Positions 8,092 through 17,517 of a DNA stretch of 64,000 nt are shown here, in pieces. Within the stretch, counting starts at the first letter, position 1, and the number at the start of each line of letters is the position of its first letter. The stretch comes from Mycolicibacterium pulveris (GTDB lineage: Bacteria > Actinomycetota > Actinomycetes > Mycobacteriales > Mycobacteriaceae). Both the position numbers and the translations under genes were made by a program. The notes below the pieces were generated by a model. The model saw only the letters and a list, made by a program, of their open reading frames with translations, had not been told where the DNA came from and searched no databases. The stretch lies in assembly GCF_010725725.1 (NCBI RefSeq), contig NZ_AP022599.1, positions 2,046,001-2,110,000 on the forward strand, given 5' to 3'.

Positions 8092-8796
8092 GTGAGGACC
8101 GGCACCGGGAAGAGCGAACACCGCGGTTTCGCGACGACGGGCTCTGCCTACTATCCGACCCTCGTTGCCGTCTTCACCGGGCTGGTGCTGATCTCCAACG
8201 TCGCGGCCACCAAGGGGATCGCGTTCGGCCCGATCATCGGCGACTGGTCGCTGATCACCGACGGCGGCTTCGTGGTGTTTCCGCTGACCTACGTGATCGG
8301 CGACGTGCTGTCGGAGGTCTACGGGTTCGCGGCCACCCGCCGGGCGATCTACATCGCGTTCGTGATGGAAGCGCTCGCGGCGTTCACGTTCTGGGTCACC
8401 GCCTACCTGCCCGCCGCGGACTTCTACCCCAACCAGGCCGCGTTCGAGGCGGTCGTCAAACCGTTCACCCAACTGGTCATCGCGGGTCTGGCCGGGTTCA
8501 TCGTCGGTCAAACCCTCAACGCGTGGGTGGTGGTGCGGGTCAAGACCCGCTTCGGCGAGAAGCACCTGTGGGCGCGGCTCATCGGGTCGACGATCGTCGG
8601 TGAGTTTGCTGACACGCTGGTGTTCTGCAGCATCGCCGCGGCAGCGATCGGGATATCCACCTGGGGCGACTTCGCCACCTACGTCGCGCTGGGCTGGGTG
8701 TACAAGACCGCCGTCGAAGTGCTGGTGTTGCCCGTGACGTACCGCGTGATCGGATTCCTCAAGCGCCGCGAGCCCACTTATCGGCCCGCCGTTTGA
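8092..8796 (+). CDS. YhhQ/VUT-family transporter (queuosine precursor type)
   Basis: A 234-residue membrane protein with about six spans and the VUT family pattern: ISNVAATKG near the N-terminus, FPLTYVIGDVLSEVYGF, then FADTLVFCSIA and the C-terminal VYKTAVEVLVLPVTYRVIGFLK. Members in E. coli import 7-cyano/7-aminomethyl-deazaguanine for queuosine. GTG 8092 lies 12 bp after the lipoprotein stop, so the two are probably co-transcribed. Whether this organism makes queuosine from salvaged precursor cannot be judged from the window. Confidence 0.85.
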   Translation: MRTGTGKSEHRGFATTGSAYYPTLVAVFTGLVLISNVAATKGIAFGPIIGDWSLITDGGFVVFPLTYVIGDVLSEVYGFAATRRAIYIAFVMEALAAFTFWVTAYLPAADFYPNQAAFEAVVKPFTQLVIAGLAGFIVGQTLNAWVVVRVKTRFGEKHLWARLIGSTIVGEFADTLVFCSIAAAAIGISTWGDFATYVALGWVYKTAVEVLVLPVTYRVIGFLKRREPTYRPAV

Positions 8797-8870
8797 GGCT
8801 TCGGTAAGGCTCCTCTGGCAAGGCTCATAAAGCACGAGCTTTCGTTGCTACTCGCGGGTAGGTTCGGGGC

Positions 8871-9539
8871 ATGAGCATGACAGCCGACATGATGGGAGCC
8901 AGCGTTCTCGGCGCCGTTCATGATTACGGTGACCAAGCGCTGCTCCTGGAGTTCAACCGCACCGCAGACGTCTTGGCCTGGGCCGAGGCCATCCGCCGAG
9001 CCGACCTGCTCGGGGTGATCGACATCGTTCCCGCGTCGCGCACCGTGCTGATAAAACTGGCCGGACCCCGCTATCTGGCACCGACCCGGCAGCGGCTGGC
9101 CAAGATTCAGGTCAGTCCCGACATCGTGGCGGGCCTGGCCCCGTCCGCCGGTGGTGATGTCGACGTGGAGATCGACGTCATCTACGACGGACCCGACCTC
9201 GACGAGGTTGCCCAGCTGACCGGGCTGACCACCGACCAGGTGGTCGTCGCTCACACCGCGATCCCCTGGCGGGTCGGATTCGGTGGTTTCGCACCGGGAT
9301 TCGCATATCTCATCGGGGGTGATCCACGGCTGGAGGTGCCCCGACGCGCTGAACCGCGCACCAAGGTGCCCGTCGGCTCGGTGGGTTTGGCCGGTGAGTT
9401 CAGCGGTATCTACCCGCGCGAATCACCCGGCGGCTGGCAGCTGATCGGCCGCACCGGCGAGGTGCTGTGGGACCTCGACCGGGAGAGGCCGGCACTGCTG
9501 ACCCCCGGGATGACCGTGCGGTTCCGGGCCGTCGGTTAG
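8871..9539 (+). CDS. pxpB: 5-oxoprolinase subunit PxpB (KipI family)
   Basis: A 222-residue KipI/allophanate hydrolase subunit 1 protein. Family marks are [10 protein letters not shown] at the N-terminus, [19 protein letters not shown] and [20 protein letters not shown] toward the C-terminus. With PxpA and PxpC this family forms the ATP-dependent 5-oxoprolinase that recycles pyroglutamate to glutamate. It is followed 8 bp later by pxpC behind an AGGAGC ribosome binding site. No pxpA (LamB/YcsF) gene lies in the window. The order is that of Rv0264c-Rv0263c in M. tuberculosis. Confidence 0.88.
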   Translation: MSMTADMMGASVLGAVHDYGDQALLLEFNRTADVLAWAEAIRRADLLGVIDIVPASRTVLIKLAGPRYLAPTRQRLAKIQVSPDIVAGLAPSAGGDVDVEIDVIYDGPDLDEVAQLTGLTTDQVVVAHTAIPWRVGFGGFAPGFAYLIGGDPRLEVPRRAEPRTKVPVGSVGLAGEFSGIYPRESPGGWQLIGRTGEVLWDLDRERPALLTPGMTVRFRAVG

Positions 9540-9547
9540 GAGGAGCC

Positions 9548-10438
9548 ATGGCGACACTGGAGGTCCTGCGATCCGGACCGCTGGCGCTGATCGAAGACCT
9601 GGGCCGGCCCGGGCTGGCGCACATGGGCGTCGGCCGCTCGGGTGCGGCTGACCGCCGCTCCCACATGCTGGCCAACCGGCTGGTCGCCAACCCCGTCGAG
9701 TGCGCCACCATCGAGGTGACGTTCGGCGGTTTCTCGGCGCGGGTCCGCGGCGGCGGCAAAGAAGGCGTCGCGATCGCCGTCACCGGTGCCGACACCGATC
9801 CGGCGGTGAACGGGGTCCCGTTCGGCACCAACAGCATTCACTACGCCCGCGACGGTGAGGTGATATCGCTCGGCGCGCCGCGGTCCGGGCTGCGGACGTA
9901 CCTGGCGGTGCGTGGCGGCATCGACGTCGAGCCGGTGCTGGGCTCGCGCTCCTACGACGTGCTCTCGGCGATCGGCCCGCTGCCGCTCAAACCCGGCGAC
10001 GTGCTGCCGGTCGGTGCGCAGTCCGACGAGTTCCCCGAACTCGACCAGGCCCCGGTGGCCGCCATCGAGGACGACGTGCTCGAGTTGTCGGTGGTTCCCG
10101 GCCCGCGCGACGACTGGTTCGTCGACCCCGACGTGCTGATGCGCACCAACTGGCTGGTCACCAACAAGAGCGACCGGGTCGGCACCCGCCTGGTGGGCAT
10201 GCCGCTGGAGTATCGCAGCCCCGGCCGACAACTACCCAGCGACGGGGCGAACCGCGGCGCAATCCAGGTGCCGCCGAACGGATTTCCGGTCATTCTGGGC
10301 CCCGACCACCCGGTCACGGGTGGATATCCGGTGATTGGCGTGCTGACCGACGAGGACATCGACAAGATGGCCCAGATCCGCCCCGGGCAGACCGTGCGGC
10401 TGCGGTGGTCGCGCCCACGGCAGCCGTTCGCGGCGTAA
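9548..10438 (+). CDS. pxpC: 5-oxoprolinase subunit PxpC (KipA family, biotin-dependent carboxylase-like)
   Basis: A 296-residue KipA/PxpC protein. Typical stretches are [19 protein letters not shown] at residues 8-26, the duplicated beta-rich body with [12 protein letters not shown], and the C-terminal [23 protein letters not shown] 9548 is preceded by AGGAG at 9541-9545; the ORF opens earlier at 9467 inside pxpB. It works with PxpB and PxpA in 5-oxoproline hydrolysis; older labels such as allophanate hydrolase subunit 2 describe the same family. It is followed by a short hairpin and then aac(2'). Confidence 0.88.
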   Translation: MATLEVLRSGPLALIEDLGRPGLAHMGVGRSGAADRRSHMLANRLVANPVECATIEVTFGGFSARVRGGGKEGVAIAVTGADTDPAVNGVPFGTNSIHYARDGEVISLGAPRSGLRTYLAVRGGIDVEPVLGSRSYDVLSAIGPLPLKPGDVLPVGAQSDEFPELDQAPVAAIEDDVLELSVVPGPRDDWFVDPDVLMRTNWLVTNKSDRVGTRLVGMPLEYRSPGRQLPSDGANRGAIQVPPNGFPVILGPDHPVTGGYPVIGVLTDEDIDKMAQIRPGQTVRLRWSRPRQPFAA

Positions 10439-10457
10439 TCCCCGTCGGCTGGCGCGG

Positions 10458-10480
10458 ACTCGGCGCAAATGACGCCGAGT
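10458..10480 (+). terminator. Hairpin between pxpC and aac(2')
   Basis: ACTCGGCG (10458-10465) and CGCCGAGT (10473-10480) form a perfect 8-bp stem with a 7-base loop. It lies 19 bp after the pxpC stop and 17 bp before the aac(2') start. No T-run follows. It could end the pxpBC transcript or partly insulate aac(2') from it. Confidence 0.45.
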
Positions 10481-10488
10481 ACTGGTAG

Positions 10489-11070
<582 letters not shown>

Positions 11071-11088
11071 CGGGCGTACGTTGGTGAT

Positions 11089-11883
11089 GTGACCTCACCA
11101 TTTCAGCCCACCCTGGAATCGTTCGACAAGCTCTACCGCGGCGAGCCTGCCGTCGAGGGCGGGCCGACCCCGAATGTCATCCCGTGGGATGTGCGTCAGC
11201 CGCAGCCGCGGTTGATGGAACTCGAAGCGCTGGGCGGAATTTCGGGTGAGGTCCTCGACATCGGCTGCGGGCTGGGCGACAACGCGATCTACCTGGCTTC
11301 CCGTGGTTACTCGGTGACCGCACTGGACGGGTCGCCCACCGCTATCGAGGAAGCCCGCCGCCGCGCCGAGGGCGCCGGCGTCCTGAAGTCCGATGCCGGC
11401 TCGGCTGGTGTGACGTTCGAGGTTGCCGACGCCACCAAGCTGACCGGATACGACGGTCGTTTCGACACTGTCGTCGACAGCGCGCTCTACCACTGCCTCG
11501 ACGAGGACGGCCGCAACGCCTACCTGGCGGCACTGCACCGCGCGACCCGCCCGGCCGCGCGACTTCATCTGGCCTGCTTCTCCGACGGCAACGTCAACGG
11601 GCTCATCTCGCCCGGCTCGGTTCCGGTCGACGAGCTTCGCGACGCGCTGCCTGCCGGCGGCTGGCGCATCGACTTCCTCGGCCCGACCACGTATCTGGCC
11701 AACGCGGTCAGCTTCGAGGGCGGCGACGACGCGTTCCGCGACGCCATGGAGCAGCACATGCCGCCCGAGGCGGTCGAGCACATGCGCGACATGGCGGCCC
11801 GCTATGAGGCCATCGCGGGGCTTGTCGTCGACGGGCTGGTGCACCTGCCGTTCACCGTCGTGCATGCTCACCGGGTCGACTAG
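11089..11883 (+). CDS. Class I SAM-dependent methyltransferase
   Basis: A 264-residue Rossmann-fold methyltransferase. The SAM-binding motif I is VLDIGCGLGDNAIYLA at about residues 57-72, the acidic motif II residue lies in VTALDGSP, and FEVADATKL and FDTVVDSALYHCLDEDG are the later motifs. The N-terminus (SFDKLYRGEP, PNVIPWDVRQPQP) resembles thiopurine/tellurite-resistance-like small methyltransferases of actinobacteria. GTG 11089 is 18 bp after aac(2'), so the two may share a transcript. The substrate is unknown. Confidence 0.85.
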   Translation: MTSPFQPTLESFDKLYRGEPAVEGGPTPNVIPWDVRQPQPRLMELEALGGISGEVLDIGCGLGDNAIYLASRGYSVTALDGSPTAIEEARRRAEGAGVLKSDAGSAGVTFEVADATKLTGYDGRFDTVVDSALYHCLDEDGRNAYLAALHRATRPAARLHLACFSDGNVNGLISPGSVPVDELRDALPAGGWRIDFLGPTTYLANAVSFEGGDDAFRDAMEQHMPPEAVEHMRDMAARYEAIAGLVVDGLVHLPFTVVHAHRVD

Positions 11884-11960
11884 GGCTTGCCAGCCGGTCG
11901 ATACGTCGGGGCAATGGTCGATTAATCACTTGGAAACATGGGCTGAATACACAAGGTCCT

Positions 11961-13109
11961 ATGAGTGAGCCCGATTGGGCACCCCTCACCGGCTTCCGGG
12001 TGGCGGTGACCTCCGCCCGCCGCGCTGACGAACTGGCTGCGCTGCTGGAACGCCGCGGTGCGGTGGTGACCAGCGCGGCGGCGATCACCATGGTTCCGCT
12101 TCCCGACGACGACGCGCTACGGGCGAATACCGAGGCCCTGATCGCCACCCCGCCCGACATCGTGATCGCCACGACGGGGATCGGCCTGCGGGGTTGGATC
12201 GAGGCCGCCGACGGCTGGGGTCTGGCCACCGATCTGACCACCGCGTTGGCCAAGGCGCGTGTGGTGTCTCGAGGCCCGAAGGCCACCGGCGCGTTACGTG
12301 CCGCCGGTCTGCGCGAGGAATGGTCGCCGGACTCGGAGTCGTCTCGCGAGCTGCTGCACTATCTGGTCGACGGCGGCATCGCCGGACAGCGCATCGCCGT
12401 GCAGTTGCACGGAGCCACCGACCAGTGGGATCCGTTTCCCGAGTTCGTCGACCAATTACGCCTTGCGGGAGCCGAAGTCGTGCCGATCCGGGTGTACCGG
12501 TGGCATCCCGCGCCACGCAATGGAGCCTTCGACCAGCTGGTGGCCGATATCGCGGAGGAGAGCTTCGATGCGGTGACCTTCACGTCGGCGCCTGCCGTGG
12601 CCGCGCTGCTGATGCGTGCCGCCGACATGGGCGTCGAGGACCGTGTGCTGGCCGCACTGCGCGGCGACGTCCATGCCATGTGCGTCGGACCGGTGACGGC
12701 GCGCCCGTTGGTGCGGCTCGGGGTTCCCACGTCGGCACCTGAACGAATGCGGTTGGGGGCGTTGGCCCGTCATATCACCGATGAGCTGCCGATGCTGTGT
12801 ACCCGCAGGATGCGGGTAGCCGGTCACCTGCTGGAGATCCGCGGCACCTGCGTGCTGGTCGACGGGGAAGTCAAGGCGGTGTCGCCTGCGGGGATGGCGA
12901 CCATGCGGGCGCTGGCGCATCGGCCGGGCACGGTGGTGTCGCGCCACGATCTGTTGCGTGCGCTGCCGGGCAGCGGCACCGACACCCACGCGGTGGAGAC
13001 TGCGGTGCTTCGGCTGCGAACGGCACTGGGCGACAAGAACATCGTGTCGACGGTGGTCAAACGCGGATATCGGCTCGCGGTCGATGACGACGAGGGCGAG
13101 GCACGGTGA
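11961..13109 (+). CDS. Uroporphyrinogen-III synthase-like protein with C-terminal winged-helix domain
   Basis: A 382-residue two-domain protein matching Rv0260c. Residues 1-260 have the HemD fold (FRVAVTSARRADELAALL, TFTSAPAVAALL, CVGPVTARPLVRLGVP). Residues 270-375 form an OmpR/PhoB-type DNA-binding winged helix (ALAHRPGTVVSRHDLLRAL, VETAVLRLRTALG, VVKRGYRLAV). The fusion suggests a regulator that senses a tetrapyrrole, or a synthase that also regulates. Its stop overlaps the start of the sirohydrochlorin chelatase gene (GTGA), and nirBD, which needs siroheme, lies just beyond. A link to nitrite assimilation is therefore reasonable. Whether the HemD domain is catalytically active is not visible here. 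Confidence 0.85.
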   Translation: MSEPDWAPLTGFRVAVTSARRADELAALLERRGAVVTSAAAITMVPLPDDDALRANTEALIATPPDIVIATTGIGLRGWIEAADGWGLATDLTTALAKARVVSRGPKATGALRAAGLREEWSPDSESSRELLHYLVDGGIAGQRIAVQLHGATDQWDPFPEFVDQLRLAGAEVVPIRVYRWHPAPRNGAFDQLVADIAEESFDAVTFTSAPAVAALLMRAADMGVEDRVLAALRGDVHAMCVGPVTARPLVRLGVPTSAPERMRLGALARHITDELPMLCTRRMRVAGHLLEIRGTCVLVDGEVKAVSPAGMATMRALAHRPGTVVSRHDLLRALPGSGTDTHAVETAVLRLRTALGDKNIVSTVVKRGYRLAVDDDEGEAR

Positions 13110-13783
13110 ACGCGCTGTTGGTCGCGCACGGCACCCGCAAACCCAGCGGTGTCGCACTGGTCGAGCGGTTGGCGCAGCGGGTCTCCGCCGCGCTGCGTTC
13201 ACCGGTGCGGGTGGCGTTCGTCGACGTCGTGGGTCCGACGCCCAGCGAGGTGTTGCGCGGGTTGAGCGGACCGACCGTGGTGGTGCCCGCGTTTCTCGCG
13301 TGCGGCTATCACGTCAACGTCGACATCCCCACACACGTGATGGCCAGCGGTCACCCCGACGTCACGGTCACCGACCCACTGGGGCCCAGCCCGCAACTGG
13401 CGCGCGTGCTCTTGAACCGGCTCAGCGAGTCCGGTTGGCGTAGCGGTGATTCAGTGGTGCTGGGCGCCGCAGGAACTTCAGATCTGCGCGCACAGTCCGA
13501 TCTGCGCAGGATGGCCACCTGGCTGTCGGCGCTGACGAACTCGCGGGTGGAGTTGGCCTTCGCGGCGGCGGAACCTGCGGTCGCGGATGCCGTTGCCGAA
13601 TTGCGTGCGCGCGGCGCCCGCCGCGTGGTTGTCGCGTCGTATCTGTTGTCCGATGGCCTGTTTCAGGACCGGCTACGCGCCAGCGGCGCCGATGTGGTGA
13701 CGAACCCCCTTGGCACCCATGAGGGGATGGTGCGGTTGATCACCAGCCGGTTCCGCCATGCACGCTTGCGGGCCGCGGCCTAG
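13106..13783 (+). CDS. Sirohydrochlorin chelatase-like protein (CbiX/SirB family)
   Basis: A 225-residue CbiX-type chelatase matching Rv0259c. The N-terminal metal/tetrapyrrole site is LLVAHGTRKPSG with the conserved His, followed by VVVPAFLACGYHVNVDIP carrying the second conserved His. The C-terminal half repeats the fold (VVVASYLLSDGLFQDRL), as in two-lobed forms. Family members insert Fe2+ or Co2+ into sirohydrochlorin; beside nirBD, iron insertion to give siroheme for NirB is the likely role. GTG 13106 overlaps the stop of the HemD-like gene by 4 bp, so the pair is translationally coupled. It converges on nirD. Confidence 0.87.
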   Translation: MNALLVAHGTRKPSGVALVERLAQRVSAALRSPVRVAFVDVVGPTPSEVLRGLSGPTVVVPAFLACGYHVNVDIPTHVMASGHPDVTVTDPLGPSPQLARVLLNRLSESGWRSGDSVVLGAAGTSDLRAQSDLRRMATWLSALTNSRVELAFAAAEPAVADAVAELRARGARRVVVASYLLSDGLFQDRLRASGADVVTNPLGTHEGMVRLITSRFRHARLRAAA

Positions 13784-13888
13784 CCCCGCGCCATTCCCGC
13801 GCTATTCTTGCGCCCGAGATCGACGAAATGGCGAAAACTACTCGCACTTTCCCGCCCGTTTGTCCCTTTGGGCGTACTGACGTCGGGG

Positions 13889-14236
13889 CTAGCTGCCGAT
13901 CTCGACCTGGCCGTCGGCCGTGATGCGCGTCGGATACACCGGCAACGCGACGTCGGGCTCGTCCAGGCAGACCCCGTCGTCGAGCGCGAAGGCCTGCTTC
14001 TTGATCGGTGATTGCACGATCGGGCGGCCGCCGCGGTCGCCGACGATGCCGCGCGACATCACGGCCGCACCGCAGAACGGGTCGATGTTGCCGACCGCGT
14101 GCAGCGACCCGTCGTCCAGCCGGAACAGCGCCGCCTGCGAGCCGTCGTGCAGCAGCACACCGACACCGCGGTTGGGGATCAAGAAGTCGTACGGGCAGGC
14201 GGTGGTCCAGACGTGAATCTCGTTGAGCAGCGTCAT
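13889..14236 (-). CDS. nirD: Nitrite reductase [NAD(P)H] small subunit NirD
   Basis: A 115-residue Rieske-like small subunit of assimilatory nitrite reductase. It shows CPYDFLIPNRGVGVLLHDGS, FRLDDGSLHAVGNIDPF and KKQAFALDDGVCLDEPDV in the usual order. NirD proteins keep the Rieske fold but usually lack the full cluster-binding set, as here: no paired Cys-His motifs are seen. ATG 14236 overlaps the nirB stop (ATGA on the minus strand), so the two subunits are translationally coupled. The longer ORF to 14821 is an out-of-frame reading of nirB. Confidence 0.92.
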   Translation of the reverse strand: MTLLNEIHVWTTACPYDFLIPNRGVGVLLHDGSQAALFRLDDGSLHAVGNIDPFCGAAVMSRGIVGDRGGRPIVQSPIKKQAFALDDGVCLDEPDVALPVYPTRITADGQVEIGS

Positions 14237-16794
14237 CGTTGCGGTACCTTCGGCATTCCGATCGGAACCTTGCGTCCCGACCTTTCGGTGAAGTCGATCG
14301 TCGGATCCGGCACGTCGGGAGCGTTGACGAACGAGACGAACCGCGACAGCTTGTCGGGATCCTCCAGCACGCCCTTCCACTCGCACGCGTAACCCTCGAC
14401 GTGGCGTGCGATCGCGTCTTCGAACTCGGCGGCAAGCCCCAGCGAGTCGTTGCAGACCACATCCCGCAGATGCTCGAGCCCGCCGTCGAGGGCTTCCAGC
14501 CATGACGCGGTGCGCTGCAGCCGGTCCGCCGTGCGGATGTAGAACATCAGGAACCGGTCGATGTAGCGGATCAGCGTTTCGTCGTCGAGGTCGCCGGCCA
14601 GCAGCTGCGCGTGCCGCGGCGACATTCCGCCGTTGCCGCCGACGTAGAGGTTCCAACCCTTTTCGGTGGCGATGACGCCGACGTCCTTGCTCTGGGCCTC
14701 CGCGCACTCCCGTGCACAGCCCGACACCCCCATCTTGATCTTGTGCGGGGCGCGCAGCCCTCGATACCGCAGCTCCAGGTCGATCGCCATCTGCACCGAG
14801 TCCTGTTGCCCGTAGCGGCACCAGTCGCTGCCGACACAGCTCTTCACCGTGCGCAGCGCCTTGCCGTACGCGTGCCCGGACTCCATGCCGCCCTCGACCA
14901 GGCGCCGCCAGATCTCGGGCAGCTGATCCACCCGCGCGCCGAACATGTCGATCCGCTGACCGCCGGTGATCTTGGTGTAGAGGTTGAAATCCCTTGCGAT
15001 CTCGCCGATCAGGATCAGCTGCTCGGGGGTGATGTCACCACCGGGCACCCGCGGCACCACCGAGTAGCTGCCGTTCTTCTGGATATTGGCCAGGAAGTGG
15101 TCGTTGGAGTCCTGCAGCGAGGCCTGCTCGCCGTCGAGGATGTGGTCGGAGCTCGTCGACGCCAGAATCGATGCGACGACGGGTTTGCAGATGTCGCAAC
15201 CCTTTCCGGTGCCGAAGCGCTCGATCAGCGCCGAGAACGTCCTGGTGGACTCCGACGGTCCTGCCGTGATGATCTCGAACAGCTCGGCGCGCGATTGGCT
15301 GAAGTGTTCACACAGCGCCTTGGACTGTTCGACGCCCTCTGCCTCCAACAGTTGTTTGAGCAGCGGTACACACGAACCGCAGGACGTGCCCGCCAGCGTG
15401 CACTTCTTCAAGGCGGGCACGTCACAGCAGCCGTCGGCGATCGCGTCGGTGAGATCGCCTTTCGTGACGTTGTTACAGGAGCAGATCTGGGCCGACGCCG
15501 GAAGCGCCCCGACACCGAAACCGCCACCGGCGCCGTCGCTTCCGGACGGTGCGATCAGCGCCAGCGCGTCGCCGGGCAGCGCCTCGCCGACCATCGGCCG
15601 CAGCAGACCGTACGCCGAGGCGTCACCGACGAGGATGCCGCCGAGCAGCGTCTTGGCGTCGTCGGAGAGCACCAGCTTGGCGTAGGTCTGGCTGACCGCG
15701 TCGTTGACCACCACCTCGAGGCAGTTCGGCGTCGTACCAAGCGCGTCGCCGAAGCTGGCGACGTCGACGCCGAGCAGCTTGAGCTTGGTCGACATGTCGG
15801 CCTCACCGAACTCCGCCGCCCCGCCGAGCAGCCGGTCTGCGACCACCTCGGCGCTGGTGTACCCGGGGCCGACCAGGCCGTAGCAGCGGCCGTCGATGGC
15901 GGCCACCTCGCCGATTGCGAAGATGTCGGGATCTGTTGTGACACAACAACGGTCGGTCAGCACACCGCCGCGCTCGGCTAGGTCCAGCCCGGCGTCGCGG
16001 GCCAGTTCGTCGCGGGGACGCACGCCCGCGGCGAAGATCACCAGACCCGCGTCGATGAAGGTGCCGTCGCTCAAACTCACCCGCATCGAGTCGTCGTCGG
16101 CGGACCGCCGCACGGGCCGGTTGCGTTGGGCGGGCCGGATCGACTCGGTGCCGACGCCGACGTGCACGCGGATCCCCAGGTCGGTGATCATCCGGCTCAA
16201 CAGCGCTCCGCCGGCCTCGTCGAGTTGTTGGGCCATCAGCCGCGGCGCCATCTCGACGATGTGGGCTTGCAGGCCGAACCCGCGCAACGCGTTGGCCGCC
16301 TCCAGGCCGAGCAGCCCGCCGCCGATCACCACGCCCACCGCCCCGCGCCCCGCCGCCTTGGCGCGCTCGGCGTCGGCGCGGATCGCGTCGAGGTCGTCGA
16401 GGGTGCGGTAGACGTGGCACGACGGCAGGTCGTGGCCGGGAACCGGGGGAACGAACGCATAGGAGCCGGTGGCCAGCACCAACGCGTCGTAGCCGACCCG
16501 GGCCCCGTCGGCGGTCGCCACGGTCTTGGTGGTCCGGTCGATCCCGGTGACGCGGCTGCCCAGCCGCAGGTCGACGAGGCCGTCGCCTGCGTAGTCGTTG
16601 CCCGGCAGCGCCAGCAGCCGACGGTCCCAGTGCTCGGTGTAGCCGGTGAGCCCGACCCGGTCGTAGGCGGCGTCGGCTTCCTCGGCCAGCACTGTCACCC
16701 GCCAGGCGCCGTCGGCGTCACGGGAGCGCAATGCCTCGACGAACCGGTGTCCGACCATGCCGTGGCCGACGACCACGACGCTTCTAGGTGCCAT
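14233..16794 (-). CDS. nirB: Nitrite reductase [NAD(P)H] large subunit NirB
   Basis: An 853-residue cytoplasmic enzyme that reduces nitrite to ammonia with six electrons from NAD(P)H. Domains in order: FAD/NAD-binding reductase (VVVGHGMVGHRFVEAL at the N-terminus, ATGSYAFVPPVPG, GVVIGGGLLGLEAANALRG), BFD-like [2Fe-2S] domains (ICSCNNVTKGDL, LAGTSCGSCVPLLKQ, CDICKPVV), then the ferredoxin-like half and siroheme/4Fe-4S domain (VKSCVGSDWCRYG and MGVSGCARECAEA supply the cluster cysteines). ATG 16794 is chosen because the FAD motif starts six residues later; the ORF runs on to 16941 without a clear ribosome site. It is divergent from hsp20 and heads the nirBD operon. Confidence 0.94.
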   Translation of the reverse strand: MAPRSVVVVGHGMVGHRFVEALRSRDADGAWRVTVLAEEADAAYDRVGLTGYTEHWDRRLLALPGNDYAGDGLVDLRLGSRVTGIDRTTKTVATADGARVGYDALVLATGSYAFVPPVPGHDLPSCHVYRTLDDLDAIRADAERAKAAGRGAVGVVIGGGLLGLEAANALRGFGLQAHIVEMAPRLMAQQLDEAGGALLSRMITDLGIRVHVGVGTESIRPAQRNRPVRRSADDDSMRVSLSDGTFIDAGLVIFAAGVRPRDELARDAGLDLAERGGVLTDRCCVTTDPDIFAIGEVAAIDGRCYGLVGPGYTSAEVVADRLLGGAAEFGEADMSTKLKLLGVDVASFGDALGTTPNCLEVVVNDAVSQTYAKLVLSDDAKTLLGGILVGDASAYGLLRPMVGEALPGDALALIAPSGSDGAGGGFGVGALPASAQICSCNNVTKGDLTDAIADGCCDVPALKKCTLAGTSCGSCVPLLKQLLEAEGVEQSKALCEHFSQSRAELFEIITAGPSESTRTFSALIERFGTGKGCDICKPVVASILASTSSDHILDGEQASLQDSNDHFLANIQKNGSYSVVPRVPGGDITPEQLILIGEIARDFNLYTKITGGQRIDMFGARVDQLPEIWRRLVEGGMESGHAYGKALRTVKSCVGSDWCRYGQQDSVQMAIDLELRYRGLRAPHKIKMGVSGCARECAEAQSKDVGVIATEKGWNLYVGGNGGMSPRHAQLLAGDLDDETLIRYIDRFLMFYIRTADRLQRTASWLEALDGGLEHLRDVVCNDSLGLAAEFEDAIARHVEGYACEWKGVLEDPDKLSRFVSFVNAPDVPDPTIDFTERSGRKVPIGMPKVPQR

Positions 16795-16917
16795 GGCGCA
16801 GACGTTAAGGAGCCGATATTGCCGCGATGTCGCCTTGTGTGAAGCGCCCATCACGGTGTGCTCACGCCGTTGCGCGCGGACCTGTGAGCTTCCCCCACAG
16901 CGAAATACACCCAAGGT

Positions 16918-16946
16918 GGAATATGAGCGTGATCGACTCAAGTTCT
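16918..16946 (+). promoter_or_regulatory. HAIR-like HspR operator overlapping an ECF-sigma-type promoter before hsp20
   Basis: TATGAGC (16922-16928), seven bases, then ACTCAAG (16936-16942) has the spacing of the HspR-binding HAIR element CTTGAGT-N7-ACTCAAG; the right half is exact and the left half matches 4 of 7. GGAATA at 16918-16923 and GTTC at 16942-16945 resemble SigE/SigH -35 and -10 boxes with an 18-bp spacer. M. tuberculosis acr2, the orthologous gene, is known to be HspR-controlled. Site identity here is by eye. Confidence 0.6.
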
Positions 16947-17019
16947 ATTGGGTAGAGGCCGGTCAGAGGGTCGGCCAACTGGGAGAACGTAAGGAAAGGG
17001 AAAGAAAGGGGTTATCACG

Positions 17020-17454
17020 ATGAGCACTTTGGCACTGAGGACTCGTCCCGCCTGGGACCTCGATCGCTGGGTACGCGACTTCTTCGGCCCGGCCACCTCC
17101 GATGAGTGGTTCGGCGGCGCGTTCACCCCCGCCGCGGAGATCCTCCGAGACGGCGATGACGCGTTGGTCCGCGTCGAGTTGCCCGGCGTGGACGTCGAGA
17201 AGGACGTCAACGTCGACTTGGATCGCGGTTACCTGGTGATCCACGGCGAACGGCGCGATGAGCGTGCCGAGGAACGCAATGGCCGCGCACTTCGGGAGGT
17301 GCGGTACGGATCGTTCCGCCGGTCGTTCAAGCTTCCGGCGCACGTCACCGAGGACGCCATCTCCGCGGAGTATGAGACGGGTGTGCTGACCGTCCGGGTC
17401 GCGGGCGCCTACCGCGGCGCCGAGACCAAGCGCATCGCGATCGAGAACAAGTAA
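17020..17454 (+). CDS. hsp20: Hsp20 small heat shock protein (Acr2-type)
   Basis: A 144-residue alpha-crystallin-family chaperone matching Rv0251c (Acr2). After a short N-terminal arm with RPAWDLDRWVRDFFGP, the alpha-crystallin domain spans roughly residues 40-135: PAAEILRDGDDALVRVELPG, YLVIHGERRDE, GSFRRSFKLPAHV and the conserved A-x-x-x-x-G-V-L box EYETGVLTVRV. The C-terminal IAIEN is the I-x-I oligomerisation motif. It holds unfolding proteins in the cytoplasm under heat or oxidative stress. A purine-rich ribosome binding region precedes ATG 17020. Control is probably by HspR and a stress sigma factor. A strong hairpin follows the stop. Confidence 0.93.
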   Translation: MSTLALRTRPAWDLDRWVRDFFGPATSDEWFGGAFTPAAEILRDGDDALVRVELPGVDVEKDVNVDLDRGYLVIHGERRDERAEERNGRALREVRYGSFRRSFKLPAHVTEDAISAEYETGVLTVRVAGAYRGAETKRIAIENK

Positions 17455-17469
17455 TCCGCACGAGTCCGG

Positions 17470-17499
17470 AATCCGGTGGAGCTCAGGCTCCACCGGATT
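17470..17499 (+). terminator. Perfect 13-bp hairpin after hsp20
   Basis: AATCCGGTGGAGC (17470-17482) pairs completely with GCTCCACCGGATT (17487-17499) around a 4-base loop, 16 bp after the hsp20 stop. No T-run follows, as is common for mycobacterial terminators. It also lies just beyond the stop of the convergent Thr-rich gene, so it may serve both strands. Confidence 0.75.
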
Positions 17500-17517
17500 C
17501 GTCGTCTCGGGGGTGGA

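Noticed and set aside
16795..16917. GlnR box before nirB
   Set aside because: Nitrite reductase genes are GlnR targets in mycobacteria, so I looked for GTnAC-N6-GaAAC type sites on both strands, but no convincing match was seen. A GTGA-N8-TCAC near 16840 has the wrong spacing for Crp.
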